The position numbers and the translations under genes are program-made. Below are positions 10,385 through 23,462 of a stretch of 64,000 bases of DNA, one piece after another (position 1 is the first letter of the stretch; every line of letters begins with the position of its first letter). The DNA comes from Annona cherimola (taxonomy: Eukaryota; Streptophyta; Magnoliopsida; Magnoliales; Annonaceae): assembly GCA_030490835.1 (NCBI GenBank), contig CM059971.1, positions 128,000,564 through 128,064,563 on the forward strand. The letters run 5' to 3'. Below the pieces are notes generated by a model. It had not been told where the DNA came from. It saw nothing but the letters and a program-made list of their open reading frames with translations, and did not search any database.

Positions 10385-13300
10385 AGCCTTATATAAGAAG
10401 GTATTGGGAGATTGAGAAAGTTTGATATGCAAGGACACCAAAGAATCAAGTTACAGATAAAATTTAAAAAACCCCAATTTTATACCTTAATGAATTATTT
10501 TATTAAATTCAAGATCTTAATTTTATTTAAGTTATTTGTTTAGTTCAGAATGATGTAATAAATATTTTGATAGTCACAATATTAAATCAATTAAATTTAA
10601 TCTTTTAAAATATCTGCTTTCATGGCTACCAATATTTATCATTTTAATAACTTTTAGGTCAAAAATGACTTAAATTTCCCCGAAAAGTAGTTGATTTTTG
10701 AAATTCAATAAAAATACACGCATATTTTGAAAAATTATAAATTTAGTATATAAATTAAATACATTTAGGATAATATATTTCATGAAAAAATAAAAATATG
10801 TAATCAGGTTGTTCTTATAAGAGTTTTTTTAAAGGCTGACCTTGCATGATCATTTTCCTTTTTCGAAATAACTTTAAAATGTTTAATAGTAGCTATATTT
10901 GCTAAATTTGTATTGGAAAAGTTTAATTATGTATTCAAATTTTAAAAGAGAAAAAATTTAAAATTTAAGGGATCCACTTACCCACCCTCATCTCTATGTT
11001 CATTCTTCTACATATAGTACTAACTTATTTCCAACTTGATGGAAAAGTCTGGTTATATATCGAGAATAAATAAGTTAAAATGAATTGGAAAAAAGGCATT
11101 GATATAATGCCACAGGGTGCACCATTAACCTATTTTTTAAATTTTTTTGAAAATTTTTTATACACCTATTAATCGAAGTATATTTAACACGTATATCAAG
11201 TTTTACCATCTTTGAAGAGTTTTAAATATTTTATATTTTTTAAAAAATCAATGACATTTTTAATAACCCAGTTCTAAGTTCTAACTTATTTTGGAAAAGT
11301 GTTATTATACACTGAGAATAAGTAAAGGTAAAATGAATTGAAAAAAAAATTATGTGTGAAATAGAAAAAGTAGGCTATTAATTTATAGGAAGGAGAAAAA
11401 TAATTTTAGAAAATAAGAGATTTCGTCTCATTCGTAACCTATTCTCTCGTTACATCTAAGAGAATTTGTAGTGGATGAGAAACTTGTGTAAAAGTAAATT
11501 AATAAAATTTCTAGCCCGTAGATTGGAATGAAGTAGCTGATAATGATTGGTGAGCAAGCAATCATTAATTGATCGACGCGTAAGGCAAAGCCATGACAAA
11601 AGGCAGAAGGTAGCCATTAAGAGCTCTTCCCATGCTCTTTGGCTCTACCAGCCCATCACTTTTCGTATTCTCAGTATCAACGAATTAACACGACCCATTC
11701 CATAATTTAATTAGTTACCAAAATAAAATACGGACTCCATTTTATTTTTATCTTTTTTTTTTTTTTTGTTAGTTGCTGACGATATTTTCTGTTAAGCCCG
11801 TCGCCTTCACAGCTTTACTTGACCGTTTAAGCACTTGGGCGGCGAAAGTGAAACAGCAGCTGGGTTAGATTAGCTTTTGTCCTGACCATCTATGGCCATT
11901 GGTTTGGCTTTTCGCAATCAACCCGTCATGTGCCGCACGTTTTGTTTTTTGCGTTGTCTACAATTCTACATACTCCAGGCGGCGGATTTTTTCTCAATAT
12001 TTTTTTTTTCCTCAAATTTCGATATGTAATGTAATTGCTCAAAAAAGCATCTTTTCGACTTTAATCTGGAAAAATGAAAAATATATTAATTTTATTTTGA
12101 AGAAATTGGGTGTGTCCAGGGGAGAAACAGGGCGATGGTTGAATGGTTGGGGCTGGGGGCGCGGAGATGGATGGCTGAAGCTGAATGTTTGGTGCGTGTT
12201 AGGTGAAGCCGTCGTTGCCTAAAGTTTGGCTCGTTCCTGACATGTACCTGAGCCTGAGCTGGGTTCGTTTTGGCTCGTTGGACGTAATTATCTCGGTTGT
12301 CAGCATTCAGCTTTAGTCCACCCCCTATCGTTTCAATAATTAATCGTGGATCAGCAATCTGAAGACGCACAGAAACTTTTCCAGCCTACTTGCTTGTGTC
12401 GGAAGTCCGAACCCTACGTTCCCGAGAGAGAGAAGGGGGACGGCTCGTAACGTATAAAATCGTGAGATTCCGGAAAATAGTAAAAAAAAAAAAAAAAAAA
12501 TTTAAAAAAAATACGTAATTGATAGGAAAGGATGGAGATATAGTTGGAATAGGAAAAGTTGGAATAGGAAAGTTTGTTCTATGGAGTTGGTAAAAAAAAT
12601 AATTAAAATATAAGAATAAAAATAAAAAAAAATAGTGTGATAGATCAAGTAATAATTCAACTAGAAAAATCAAATCCCATGGTAAACCATAGTTCCTATA
12701 TTCATACATTACCAAACGCTATGCTTGGTAATTTTTATTTTTGAAAAAAAAAAATTCACAGCCAACCTCCCCAAATTTCCAGTACCACGCCGAAATACAT
12801 CCTTGAAGAATGCTTTCATTGGGGCCCGCCTTTCCATCTCGAGGGCGATGTTTTTGGCATCTGGATTGTGCCACCGCAACCATTATTTGTTACTAAAATT
12901 CTAAATTCTCCCCAGCCGTCCATCTTTTTGGATTTCTGAATATGGGCGGTTACGATTGTCGAGACGCTGCCGTATGCATCCGAGAGAACCGACGAGCCTA
13001 CCGGAACAAGCTAGGGGCGCCTGCAATTCGCGTGTATTATAAAAACGAGAACGAGCCTTTTCTTCTGTTGCCAACCATATTGCTAAAAGGTGCCAACCAT
13101 ATCAGACTGATAGATCTGCAAAGTACTATCTTTCAGTAAATTGCTGCTTAGTCGTTGTTACATGTCACATTCTGAAATGTTCTTTCAATTCAGTAAAAAA
13201 ATCTTTCCCGATACTTCTTCGGTATCATCTCAGCACGCCCTGAGCCGATGACAACTGACTAATGGCTGTGATTCGATGTAAACCTTCCGCACTTTTTCAA

Positions 13301-13543
13301 AATGTGTAAATTCTTATTTTGTTCACGTTGAAGTGATTTTCTGAAATCTAAATAATTTTTTTTTATTAAAATAAATATTTTATATTTTGAAAATAAAAAT
13401 TATTTAAAGAAAATACGCATACGCACAAATTTTGATGTAAAAGCTTTAATAGGTTTTGACAGAGTACAAGTTTGGCAAGTGTTACGACCACAACAGACAA
13501 CACCGACATGCCGTGCAGTAAAGGAGGAGACGGGACAAATTTT
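10385..13543. other. Intergenic DNA with repeat remnants
   Basis: No gene recognised. 11125-11265 holds half of the shared foldback core (GTATATTTAACACGTATATC then AGTTTTACCATCTTTG). 12480-12716 has an A-tract followed by a MITE-like tract ending CATTACCAAACG. The moderately GC-rich stretch 12780-13140 has open frames of up to 107 codons nearby, but no domain, splice or codon pattern I can support. Confidence 0.4.
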
Positions 13544-15344
13544 GGGGTGTAAGCAGGCCGGGTTTAACCCGGTTCGGATCCGACACCTATACCAGTATTG
13601 TATACTGTAGCCCAGGTCAAACCTGATATCAAATCCTATGCCACCAATTCTGGTCTATCTAGACCAGATTGAGACCAAATCGGACCGGGTTAAAAAATTA
13701 GTGTTCAAAAAAATCAAAACATCTTTGAGAAGTAATTTTTTTAATCTTTTCTTTCATCCTTGAGAAGTATTTTTATTAATTTATTAGATTGTATCTACAA
13801 TTCTACGATCACAACATCAATTATACATAATCAGCTATCACACACAATAGACTCGTTATGTTAAATAAAGATGTTATCCTTTTCCAATCAGCAGAATAAT
13901 ATATAAGCAGTAAATAGTTGTCTATAATATTTAAATGCAGCACACAACCATTCACTGCCTATAAAAGGTGTGGCCATCCTTTCATGACAAGTAGTGTCCA
14001 TTAGGAGTTCACCCTCTGGGACGTGTTGGATATTTCATATGCAGCATTTCTTGTTTTCGAATAGGATAGTTTTATGTTAAACCTTATTGCATTGTATTTA
14101 TCCGACTAGTGCAATCATCATCGAAACTAATGTTTTCTAGCATCTTACCGTCTAAACTCTACACTTCCTTTTTTTCATTAGGTGTAGACCGTGGACCATA
14201 ACTTTTACTAGCGTGTCGATGATAGCATGTAGTTGGACAGTGTTGCACTTAGTGCTAGTCACTAGTATCATTGGCTTTCTAATATGCACATGGTGGCACA
14301 TTTTTTTTGTGTGCTTATCCTAAGGTTTGAGTTCTTAACTATGGATGTTCTACTCTGTATATTTGATCCTAAGTTTGACAATTTTTTCCTTTCCATCAAG
14401 TGTTCTTAAGTCGATCATTAATGTGATTTTCATATGCAAATACAAACTATCAGGAGCAGCAACTGAATATGTACAAGGTACGTCTTACAAGTGTATTTAT
14501 TTGGGGTCACTTTTATGTAAAAATTAACATTAGATTTTAAATTATCCAACTATTTCTAAAGTTTCATAGAAACAAGTATTGCCGGTGACAATCAACATAG
14601 AAATGATTAATTTTGAAGTAAGGTTGTTCACATGATGTGCCTTAACTGATATGTTGCACTGATGAAGCAAGCTTGTGTAGAAAAATATTTCTTACATATT
14701 GATTTTGATTTCAGCAATATTCCGGAATTGAGATAGGCTCATCTTTTGCCCTATTATTCTGCTATTTTGGATAGTGAAACATAAGACAGATTTAGCTGAA
14801 TTGGATTATTAGACCTTATCAATGTCTCTCTCTACTGGATCCTTTTATCGAATTCAAAACTTGCAGGCTGAGTTAGTTTCAAGAACATTGAGGGTGTTCA
14901 TTGCAGCCTTTTCACCTTCATGGTGAATTGACCTAACCATTTCATGTGAAAGCAAACAAAAAATATTTTTTTTTGTAAATGATATGTTGCGGAACATGTA
15001 TTAAAAAAGTGTTGTCATAAATGTGCCCCAAAATACATTAACATACAATTGCAATAATCAATACATGATGATCATTTCTGCGTTTATTTGTAACCATCAT
15101 CCTCTTATCTTTTTGTAAAATGCAATTCAACTGTTTGTTTTCTAGAACTTGAGCAAAATAATTACTATCCAAATAGCAGGGCCAAACCTCGGTACCAGTG
15201 TACTTAACGTGGTATTAATGCACTCCGGGCCGGTTAAAACTGGTGCTAATGCATGATAGGTGTTTTTAAAAAAATTTGAAACGAAATTTGTTTTCTAGTG
15301 TTGGACCGATACAGGTCAGGTAAAACATGCCCAGCCTACACCCC
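13544..15344. mobile_element. Possible 1.8 kb DNA transposon with imperfect inverted ends
   Basis: The left end GGGGTGTAAGCAGGCCGGGT and the reverse complement of the right end, GGGGTGTAGGCTGGGCATGT, agree at most positions, with further partial similarity inward. The interior is AT-rich and has no transposase-like frame. I could not find a matching target duplication, so this may be a very old element or two related repeats that happen to face each other. Confidence 0.35.
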
Positions 15345-15630
15345 TACTCTAGTGGGACTTTTATGTGGAGAAGGGTTTCACGAAGGAATTGTTTGGCATT
15401 TTACAAGGGCCTCAAGACTTTTACGTAACTTTGCTTTTACAAAAGACCAAAAGAAAAAGAACGAGGTGTGTTTAGCCAGTGTAAAAAATGTCAAGTTAAA
15501 AAATTTTCGATTTGAAATTTTTTCACTCTCTATAATTATTATATATTTTAATCAATTTTTGTATTTTCTTATACAAATACTTTATTTTTAATCATGTCTG
15601 CATAATTAACTTATATTTATTTTATCTTTA

Positions 15631-15921
15631 GGGGTGTGTTTGGTTGGAGGTAAAACTTTTGATGAAAAGTTTTAGAGGTAGAAGTTGTCAAATTGATAGA
15701 AAATGATGTGATATAATAGGGGTAATGATGAGGAGTAAATAGAATAAAGTTAAAATAGATAGGTTAGTTGTATGGGGAATTGTGTATAAATGATTGAAAA
15801 GTAGGATAGTTTGTATAGAAAAATGTGAAAAAATAATTAAAAAATAAAGTAGTTATGAAGAGTGAAAAGTTTTGTGTTGAAAAGTTTTAATTGACAAGTT
15901 TTGGCCCCAAACAAACACACC
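15631..15921. mobile_element. Tourist-like (PIF/Harbinger) MITE, intact copy
   Basis: 291 bp. Left end GGGGTGTGTTTGGTTGGAGG and right end CCAAACAAACACACC are inverted repeats. The flanking TTA at 15628-15630 and 15922-15924 is the 3-bp TWA duplication typical of PIF/Harbinger insertions. The body (GAAAATGATGTGATATAATA and AAGTTAAAATAGATAGGTTA) serves as the reference for about a dozen copies in the window. Confidence 0.85.
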
Positions 15922-15924
15922 TTA

Positions 15925-17261
15925 GATCTGTTTGGTAATAACGAGAACTTGAGGTTTCTAAAAAACTTTTCAGTGCTGGAGGTTATCGGTCAAATGTTGT
16001 CATTTCACTTCTGTCGTTCGGACGGCCATCTGTACATGTGTTAGCGCCGTGAACATTTCAAAGCTGCCATTTTCCTTCCAAAACATGCAGAGCTAAATGG
16101 CTGCTGACATTTTTCGATCCAAGATGTCTGGCAAATTTATTGAACTCTATGCAGCTATATCAGCAATTAATTGTTGCGGGTGCATTTCGGGTTCACATGG
16201 GCTGAAATGACAATTTTTTAAGGTTAAAAAATGTCACCGCACTTTTTTTTATTACCAAATAGATCATCATCATTCCTCTTACAATATTACATTATTTTTT
16301 TTTAATTTGAAAACTTCTCTAGGTAAATTTTATAACTCCCCGAACACATAACATAAGGAATGGCCGCGTTTTGGCAGTAATTTTCAGTCAAATGGCCACT
16401 GACGTGGTGCCTAACCCGATGCTTTGACCGTGTATTTCAATTTTTTACTGTGAATCTGCACGACTGACCATGCTCTCGGGTGGAAACCTGCTTCCAGCCC
16501 TGCCGCCCCTGGCCCTTGCTCCGTGGCAGCTGCTGCGCCCTCTGACTGTCGGGCCCGCAAGCCAACTGGCTACGTACTGACGGGTCAAGATCCCGAATGC
16601 GGCGGCTCGCGCTACACACCGAAGCACCGTGATCCGTTAAAGCCCGCAGGAACCGGGATACGTTGCAGTCACATGTATCCCGTATCCGTATGCCTCCTCA
16701 CCGATCACCATCTACGTACTCTTCAATGTGTATATACTTTGACTGATCAGTAGACTCTGGAGTAATTGGCTAACTTTTTTGTATCATTTAAGATAAGAAA
16801 TGTGCCTATGGCACACCTTTTTGATTTGCATCATGAGTCAGGTTTTTGACCAACAGCGAATGCAACATGTGTTACCAAAGAATTACAACCCAACAACTTT
16901 TAAATTTCGTAAATGATTTTACTATATTAATATGATTTCTTATATTAAGATATGAAATTATATCATTCTTAAAATTATTTAATAGTTATAAAAGTCTTTG
17001 ATTAATATATTGTCGTACATAATGATTAAATAAATAATATAAAGCATGTTAGATGGATGAGAATTCAATGCTCATACTAACGTGAAAAATCAAAACAGGT
17101 CGTTGGGTTTTGATGTAAAACAGCCGTACAAAATTAATGAGCTCCCAACCAAAGCTATGATTTGAATAAAACGTCCGCAAAATACCGGGATGGGATTTGA
17201 TGCGACCACGCCGCATATAAGTAATGAGATGTGCATATAAAGCCGTGATTATATACGGCTC
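15925..17261. other. Intergenic DNA upstream of the CRF gene
   Basis: No gene recognised. 16430-16690 is GC-richer, with overlapping open frames on both strands (up to 76 codons) but no recognisable domain. It may be a degraded gene fragment or unknown single-copy DNA. Confidence 0.35.
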
Positions 17262-17570
17262 TTTATACAATATTTATTTTTTATTTTTTATTTTTTTTCT
17301 TTATAAACATATTTTTGTAAATATATTTAATCAACACATCAAGTTTTATCATTTTATGATATTTTTATATATTTATTTTAAATTTTTAAGGGGTAAAATT
17401 AACTGAAATACCCCTAAAATTAATATTTTTAAAAATAAAAAATAAATACGTAAAATTATTATAAAATGGTTAAACTTGATATGTAAGTTAAATACATTTT
17501 TTTAGAAACATATTTATGAAAAAACTGAAACAAATAACAAATAAAAAATTAAAAATAAATATTGTATATA
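17262..17570. mobile_element. Foldback MITE near the CRF promoter
   Basis: Inverted ends: TACAATATTTATTTTT on the left and AAAAATAAATATTGTATA on the right. The arms carry the core shared with the element at 21458-21806 (TATATTTAATCAACACATCA, TTTTATCATTTTATGA). Boundaries are approximate and no clear duplication was found. Confidence 0.65.
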
Positions 17571-17895
17571 AGCCAATGTACGATAAGTCGTATATAAACA
17601 TGACTCGTACATATAATTCTCGAATAGTAACAAGATCAAGCCACGGATGAAAACAGAATTTGGTCGATGTATTTTTTGATATGGGCTGTTAGCGATCCTA
17701 TAAAACAGCGATCTCGCCGTTTCTTCCTCCCGAAAGAATCTGAACCAACCCCGTCTTTCTCCTCTTCCCATTACAATACAGCTGCTGCTTTTTCTAGTCG
17801 GCTATCATTCTCATAAAAATCTACTACTCCTTTCTCTCTGAGGCATTTCGAGAAGACTGAGAATCCAGGGCCAAATAGCTTTTAAGATTCGTCTC

Positions 17896-17903
17896 TATAA
17901 AAG
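17896..17903 (+). promoter_or_regulatory. Likely TATA box of the CRF gene
   Basis: TATAAAAG in CTCTATAAAAGGGG, followed by a pyrimidine-rich stretch typical of plant leaders. It would give a leader of roughly 470 nt before the ATG at 18403. An alternative TATA-like CTATAAAAC lies at 17698-17706. Confidence 0.5.
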
Positions 17904-18084
17904 GGGGGAAAAAAAAAAAAAAGCAAGCTCTGTTGCGGCTGTTTCTTCTGCTACACCGCAGCTGCATCGCCGATCTGAACGTCCAATCTCTTGCCTTTTC
18001 TGGCAAAACGCTCTGAGACTCCTTTCCTCCAAAATTCTCCCTCTTTTTAATTTCCTTTCCTCTCTCCATCTCCCGTCCATCCAT

Positions 18085-18345
18085 ATGCGATTTGCGAAGC
18101 TTCGGTGTTTTCTTCCTGTTGCAGTCATCTCAGAAGCCTTCTTTGCTTTTCTCGTAAATCTCTCTTCGAAGGCTTTCCTTCTCTGGCTTTCTTGCAGTTT
18201 CCCGGCTTCTCTTTATCTCCCCAATAGATTTCTCTTCCGTTCTAGTTTTGTGCTTTGTTTCGAACCTCTTTATTCTCTGCAGCTCCCAAAGCTTCTTTCT
18301 TTCCCGTCTATTTTAACTTTCGAAGCTGAGATACTCCATATCTAG
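18085..18345 (+). other. Upstream ORF in the CRF leader
   Basis: An 86-codon open frame starting at an ATG (MRFAKLRCFLPVAVISEAFF) lies in the predicted 5' leader and ends 57 bases before the CRF start. If translated it would hinder scanning to the main ATG. The peptide is hydrophobic and matches no family I know; it could be chance in a pyrimidine-rich leader, or part of a leader intron. Confidence 0.3.
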
Positions 18346-18402
18346 GGGGGAAAAAAACACAGAGCCACTGGAAAATGCCAAAGAAGACAAGCAGATAACG
18401 AA

Positions 18403-19356
18403 ATGGCTGTTGCAATGGATCGAAGCAGTATTTTTCCGCCTGTCAAATACTCCGAGCACCGGAGTCGGACGGCGAAGGTAGCGAAACTATCGCCGGCAGC
18501 GAGGCCGAGCGACATGCTTTCATCCCGGAATTTGATGGAATGCCCCAGAGTGGTTCGAATCTCCGTCACCGATGCTGACGCGACGGACTCCTCCAGCGAA
18601 GACGAAGAGGCGATTTTCGGACGACACCGTGTCAAGCGCTACGTCAATGAAATCAGCATCGCATATTGCTCAAGACGAAGTAATGGCAACGGAGCTTGGA
18701 GAAACCGCTCCGTCAAGAAGCCGGCGAAGATGCAGGAGTCGTCAGCAGTCGAGAAAAAGTTCCGCGGCGTACGACGCCGGCCGTGGGGGAAATGGGCGGC
18801 CGAGATCCGGGATCCATCGCGGCGTGTGCGGCTCTGGTTAGGGACGTACGACACCGCTGAAGAAGCAGCTAAGGTCTACGACAGTGCCGCTATTCAGCTT
18901 CGCGGCCCCGACGCCATGACGAACTTCGCCTCTACAACGGCCAAGCTGCAGCCAGATGTTGATCAGACGGCGACGGTCTCCGGCGAAGATTCCAGCGACG
19001 AGTGCCAAAACCTCAGTTCTCCGACCTCGGTGCTTCGCTTTTCCTCATCTAACGAGGAAGGGTATTACGGGAAGGAGCAAAAGGCAGTGAAAGTAGAAAT
19101 ACAAGAGCCGACTAGCGCAAGGGCTACTTCGGCCGACTTTTTGCCCATGGACAGGCCGTTTCTGAGCGATTTCTTGGATTGGGAAAACCCGGTGCTGGGA
19201 ATTTTGGAAGACATTTCCCAGGAAAGCTTCCTGCAGGAAGATTGCGACATGCATCTGGGAGCGGTGGAGGCATTCCGGCCGCCGACGTGGCGCGTAGACG
19301 ATTACTTCCAGGAAATCGGCGATTTATTCGCGTCGGATCCTCTCCCATCTTTCTGA
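18403..19356 (+). CDS. CRF: Cytokinin response factor, ERF group VI transcription factor
   Basis: Single-exon gene of 317 residues encoding a nuclear AP2/ERF factor. Residues 50-68 hold the CRF domain ([19 protein letters not shown]), which in this family mediates protein interaction and marks cytokinin response factors. The AP2/ERF domain spans about 119-176 ([20 protein letters not shown] through [20 protein letters not shown]). Its WAAEIRD ERF-type residues favour GCC-box DNA. SSPTSVL at 205-211 is the family's putative MAP-kinase site, and the C-terminus is acidic and aromatic, as in activation regions. The first ATG (18403) is used; a second Met at residue 5 is possible. Family members act downstream of cytokinin two-component signalling; which numbered CRF this is cannot be decided from sequence alone. 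Confidence 0.93.
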   Translation: MAVAMDRSSIFPPVKYSEHRSRTAKVAKLSPAARPSDMLSSRNLMECPRVVRISVTDADATDSSSEDEEAIFGRHRVKRYVNEISIAYCSRRSNGNGAWRNRSVKKPAKMQESSAVEKKFRGVRRRPWGKWAAEIRDPSRRVRLWLGTYDTAEEAAKVYDSAAIQLRGPDAMTNFASTTAKLQPDVDQTATVSGEDSSDECQNLSSPTSVLRFSSSNEEGYYGKEQKAVKVEIQEPTSARATSADFLPMDRPFLSDFLDWENPVLGILEDISQESFLQEDCDMHLGAVEAFRPPTWRVDDYFQEIGDLFASDPLPSF

Positions 19357-20585
19357 GGGATTCCTTCTGCCGGCTGGTGCCGAGGAAATGGCGTATTTTG
19401 AGACGGCGGGAAAGCAGAGAGAGGCGGCATATCAAAAACTATTTCTGTTTTCCAGCAAATTTTCAAATATCTTACCGCGATGGGGGAAGGCAGTGAGGAC
19501 TGAGGAGGGGAGGGAGATTATTTTTATTTTTCCTAGTTGTGGGTGTGTGAGAAAGAGAAAGAGAGGGAGTCTGCGACTGCGTGCGTGTTTTTTTAATTGT
19601 TTTTCCTTGTATTCTTTCTACTAGAGTGGAATGTTGCATGCCAAAGCTGATTCCGTACATCTGCACACCCTGCACTCGTGCCATACTCCAACTGCCGAAC
19701 ACACACACACTTGAAATTCACAAGGCTCCTATAAGATCTTCGATTTTCTTAGGAATGATAAAATTCTTTTCCCAATCCTATTCCTTGATCATTTCCCAAT
19801 GGGCCCTGCCTTTGCTTTTTTCCGAAATTGCAATTTGACCCTTTTATTTCTCAATTTCGTAGATTTTGCTTTTAACTTTTTTTTTTTTTTTATATTTACA
19901 CCTATTTCAATATTTCTTTCAATAAAGTCCTAAAACATTCATATAAATCGGAAAATAGAATTTACTCCTATTGAAAAATTTAAAGATATAACTCCACCTT
20001 ATTTGGCATTTATTTTCTCCTGATCAGTAGATTTGTCGGGTACTCTTAGTCTTGAATTTGGTGCCTATAAGTTCTGCCTCATGCGTACTTTTGGTACTTG
20101 CAAATGATCTAACGGAACATTCGAGTCAATTTTGCTGATGACTATATACCAACCGTTAACATGTAATAGAAAACTACTATGTTTTAAAACCTCCGAAGCT
20201 ATCCATAACTATGAAATAGCATACAAGGGCAAATAACAGCGTGTGCCTTTACCACATACCAAATTCCACGTATATTAAATGAAAAGTATGCCTAAAATTT
20301 AATATAATTTGAGGTTCATTTCGCTCGAAGCTAGAAAATCACATTTAAATAAGATATGATTTTTATAATTGTAAAAGTGCTAAAAATTCATTTTAATGTA
20401 AATTTTTTACTATAAAATTATAATTATGAATAAGCATTTTCATCATTTTACAAGAATAATAACGGCCCATTTAACAGATATGCAAAATAAGTATCACATG
20501 CGACTAAAAGTTTAGATATGCAAAACAAAATCTGTTATTCTTTTTTTTTTTTTGTTACAAATAGATTTGTTGCACAGTCAAATAT
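19357..20585. other. 3' UTR of CRF and AT-rich intergenic DNA
   Basis: The first 300 bases or so are probably 3' UTR, including a T-rich GTTTTTCCTTGTATTC tract near 19600. Beyond that I see only AT-rich DNA without genes. Confidence 0.4.
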
Positions 20586-20834
20586 GGGTGTGTTTGTTTG
20601 GGGTCAAAATATGTCAACTAAAACTTTTCAACCCAAAACTTTTCACTCTCTATAACTACTCTATTTTTTAATTATTTTTTTCACAACTACCCATATAACT
20701 AACCTATCAATTTTAACTTTATTCTCTTTACTCATCATCATTACCCCTATTATATCACATCATTTTCTATCAATTTGACAACTTCTACCCCCAAAATTTT
20801 TCATCAAAAATTTTACTTCCAACCAAACACACCC
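20586..20834. mobile_element. Tourist-like MITE, opposite orientation
   Basis: 249 bp. Begins GGGTGTGTTTGTTTGGGGTC and ends CCAACCAAACACACCC, with TAT on both sides (20583-20585 and 20835-20837). The body is the reverse complement of the 15631 element. The TAT duplication departs slightly from the TWA rule. Confidence 0.8.
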
Positions 20835-20837
20835 TAT

Positions 20838-21448
20838 ATGTGTGAAAAACTCGTTTCAGTTCACCGGCGTTGAAATTTACAATGACTAAAATTTATCGAA
20901 GAAGCGGATTTTTTTATGATTAATATCGCTAACCTCGATCTACAATTCGAGGATAATCAGCAAAAGAAACCCGAATTATAATTTCTGCCTGCCCTTATCT
21001 GACTCTTTTTTCGAGGCTGTCCGCCTGTCCCAAACTCAAACCCGGAATTCTTCGCCGGTTGCAGGTGTGGTCACTTCGTGTACGTCTGACGAGTCTGCCT
21101 TGCCTTCCGCCTGTTCAAAGTAGTAGCTGGGATCAGGATCGCTCGGAGCAGGCTGTAAAGGCTAACCAAAAAGAGAGGCCTCCCTCGCTTCCAAATCCAG
21201 TCCCGGCTTCCCGTTACTTGCCAGTCATGCCTTCACCAGTTGGTGCCTCCTGCGTCTATCGTACCCAAGGAAAACAATGTCTGGCCGTCTCATTTATCAT
21301 TGATCCTACTCATCAATATTCATCCTTTAAAATTTATGCATGGGCCTCGTTCAAACCGTCCAATACCCTTTGTCATTCTGACAGTCTGACATGATCAATT
21401 GCCTTACTTTCTCTATTATTAGTCGTGCATTTTCGTATTTTCCACATA
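20838..21448. other. Intergenic DNA, unassigned
   Basis: The GC-moderate part (21000-21390) has an open frame of 111 codons, but no domain, splice site or promoter that I can support. Confidence 0.35.
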
Positions 21449-21457
21449 TTTATACAA

Positions 21458-21806
21458 GACGAATGATCTTTTCAGACCGGTCAAAAAATATATTTTTTTA
21501 ATTTTTTTTTTGAAAAATAATTTTATAAACTTGTTAATCTAGTTATATTTAATTTATAAACCAAATTTTATTATTTTTGGATATATCTATATATTTATTT
21601 TGGATTTTTAAATACAGGGGTATTTAAGTCATTTTAAGAAATACCCCTGTATTTAAAAATCTAAAATAAATATATAGACATATCCAAAAATGATAAAACT
21701 TGGTTTATAAATTAAATATAACTAGATTAACAAGTTTATAAAATTATTTTTCAAAAAAAAAATTAAAAAAATATATTTTTTGACTGGTCTGAAAAGATCG
21801 GTGCTC
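21458..21806. mobile_element. MULE-type foldback MITE, near-perfect hairpin
   Basis: 349 bp made of two arms of about 165 bp with few mismatches, meeting near 21630. The ends read GACGAATGATCTTTTCAGAC and (reverse complement of the right end) GAGCACCGATCTTTTCAGAC, followed by CGGTC or CAGTC. A perfect 9-bp target duplication, TTTATACAA, lies at 21449-21457 and 21807-21815, which fits Mutator-like elements. Non-coding and non-autonomous. Confidence 0.85.
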
Positions 21807-21815
21807 TTTATACAA

Positions 21816-23098
21816 TTGTCCTCTTTATTTTATTTTTACTCAGCATATTTATACACATATATTTTTTATTTTTTAATTATTATCTTTATCATATTACATT
21901 ACTCTTTCATTTCGAAATTTTTTTTCCTATCATTCCTCCTTGATTATGGATGAAACATGTACAAGGATGATAGGCACACGACGGATGGTCGAGGAATCTC
22001 TTCTGACGACAGCTCTGGCCGTCTATCTACCTCTCCCTAGACAAGCTACAATATAAGCCCATAATGATTCCATCACAGAAACCTCCGAAGAGTATAAGCG
22101 ACTTAGACCCGCTACTACATCTCTATTCTCACTTTTGTACCCAAACCCAATCGGATTGCAGATGGGTTGGTATTATTTGGCAAAGGAATGCCCAGGTCGA
22201 AAGCTCTTCTGGCCCGTTAAAGATCCAAACATAAAAAGACAAAAATAGTAATCTTTCTTCGTGCTCAATTTTTAAGGAAAATTTCACGTGTACTTACAAT
22301 TTTACTACAAATTTCATTTATATTTATGATTTTTTAAAATTTCTAAATATACCTGTATATTTTGCTTAAAATTTCACTTGTATTTAAGCTATCTGAGATT
22401 CATTAAATGAGCAGCTAACCCCCTTTGAAGTTTGAAGTGATGAATATGCCGATACCTTAATATAATCTAAGATTAGATTACTTAAAATTAAATATTCACA
22501 TTCAAATACTATATGATTTTATCATTGTAGAGAAATTCATTATAATATGAATTTTTATTTATAAAATTATAACGAAAAATGGACATATTTGTCATTTCAT
22601 AGAGGATTAATGTTTCCTTAACAACATAAGTAAGTGCATAATTATGATGAAAATTCATGGGTACGAAAAAATATTTTTCAAAATTCATAAGTGGAATTAC
22701 AAGTAAATTTCATAGTTATATAAGGAAGTTGCCCTTTTTTTTTTTTTATCATGTCACTTATCTTAAATGGAGGACTAGATACTTGTCGGAGTTGTACTCT
22801 AGTAGTATGATAACCTAAACATCCAATTCATGAACTTTATATACTATTTTAGATGTGGCATTTTTTTTTTTTTGGGCTATCATGAACCCACTTTTTGTAC
22901 TTTATGGCATTTATGTCCTCAAAAAAGGATGCTTAATCTCTTTTTGTTTGACTAATAGTTAATAATATTAATTACTTTCTAATTTTGTATCAAATCAAAC
23001 ACTTTCAAGTTGCTTTTGAATATATGTGATGCCCATTTATTTTCTATTATGCGTAATCCTCATTTAAATTCAAAACATTTGCTACTAAGGGTTTGTTT
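21816..23098. other. AT-rich intergenic DNA
   Basis: No gene. 22270-22730 shows weak inverted similarity between its ends (AAATTTCACGTGTACTTAC and GTAAATTTCATAG), perhaps a worn relative of the 34113-34587 element. Confidence 0.35.
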
Positions 23099-23376
23099 AT
23101 TTATGCTAAAAAAAATTTAAACTAAAATTTTTCAGTTCAAAACTTTTCATTTTTTATAACTATCACATTTTTAATTATTTCTTCATTTTTCTTATACAAC
23201 TATTATACTTTTCAATTATTTTTATGCAACTACTCATACATCTAATCTATTTATTTTAATTTTATTTTTTTACTTATTATCATAATCTCTATCATATTAC
23301 ATAATTTTCTCCAATTTCAAAAACTTATATACAAAAAAAAAATCGTTCAAAGTTTTATCACTTCTCAAACACATCC
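23099..23376. mobile_element. Tourist-like MITE, diverged copy
   Basis: 278 bp. GGGTTTGTTTATTTATGC at the left and CTCAAACACATCC at the right, flanked by TAA on both sides. The body is clearly related to the 20586 copy. Confidence 0.75.
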
Positions 23377-23462
23377 TAAAAGTATAATACTTTAAAAGTA
23401 CCAAGAAAACGGGGCAGTAAACAAAAATTCCGAAAACTTTCAGCTGCTTGTGTCCAAGCTTA

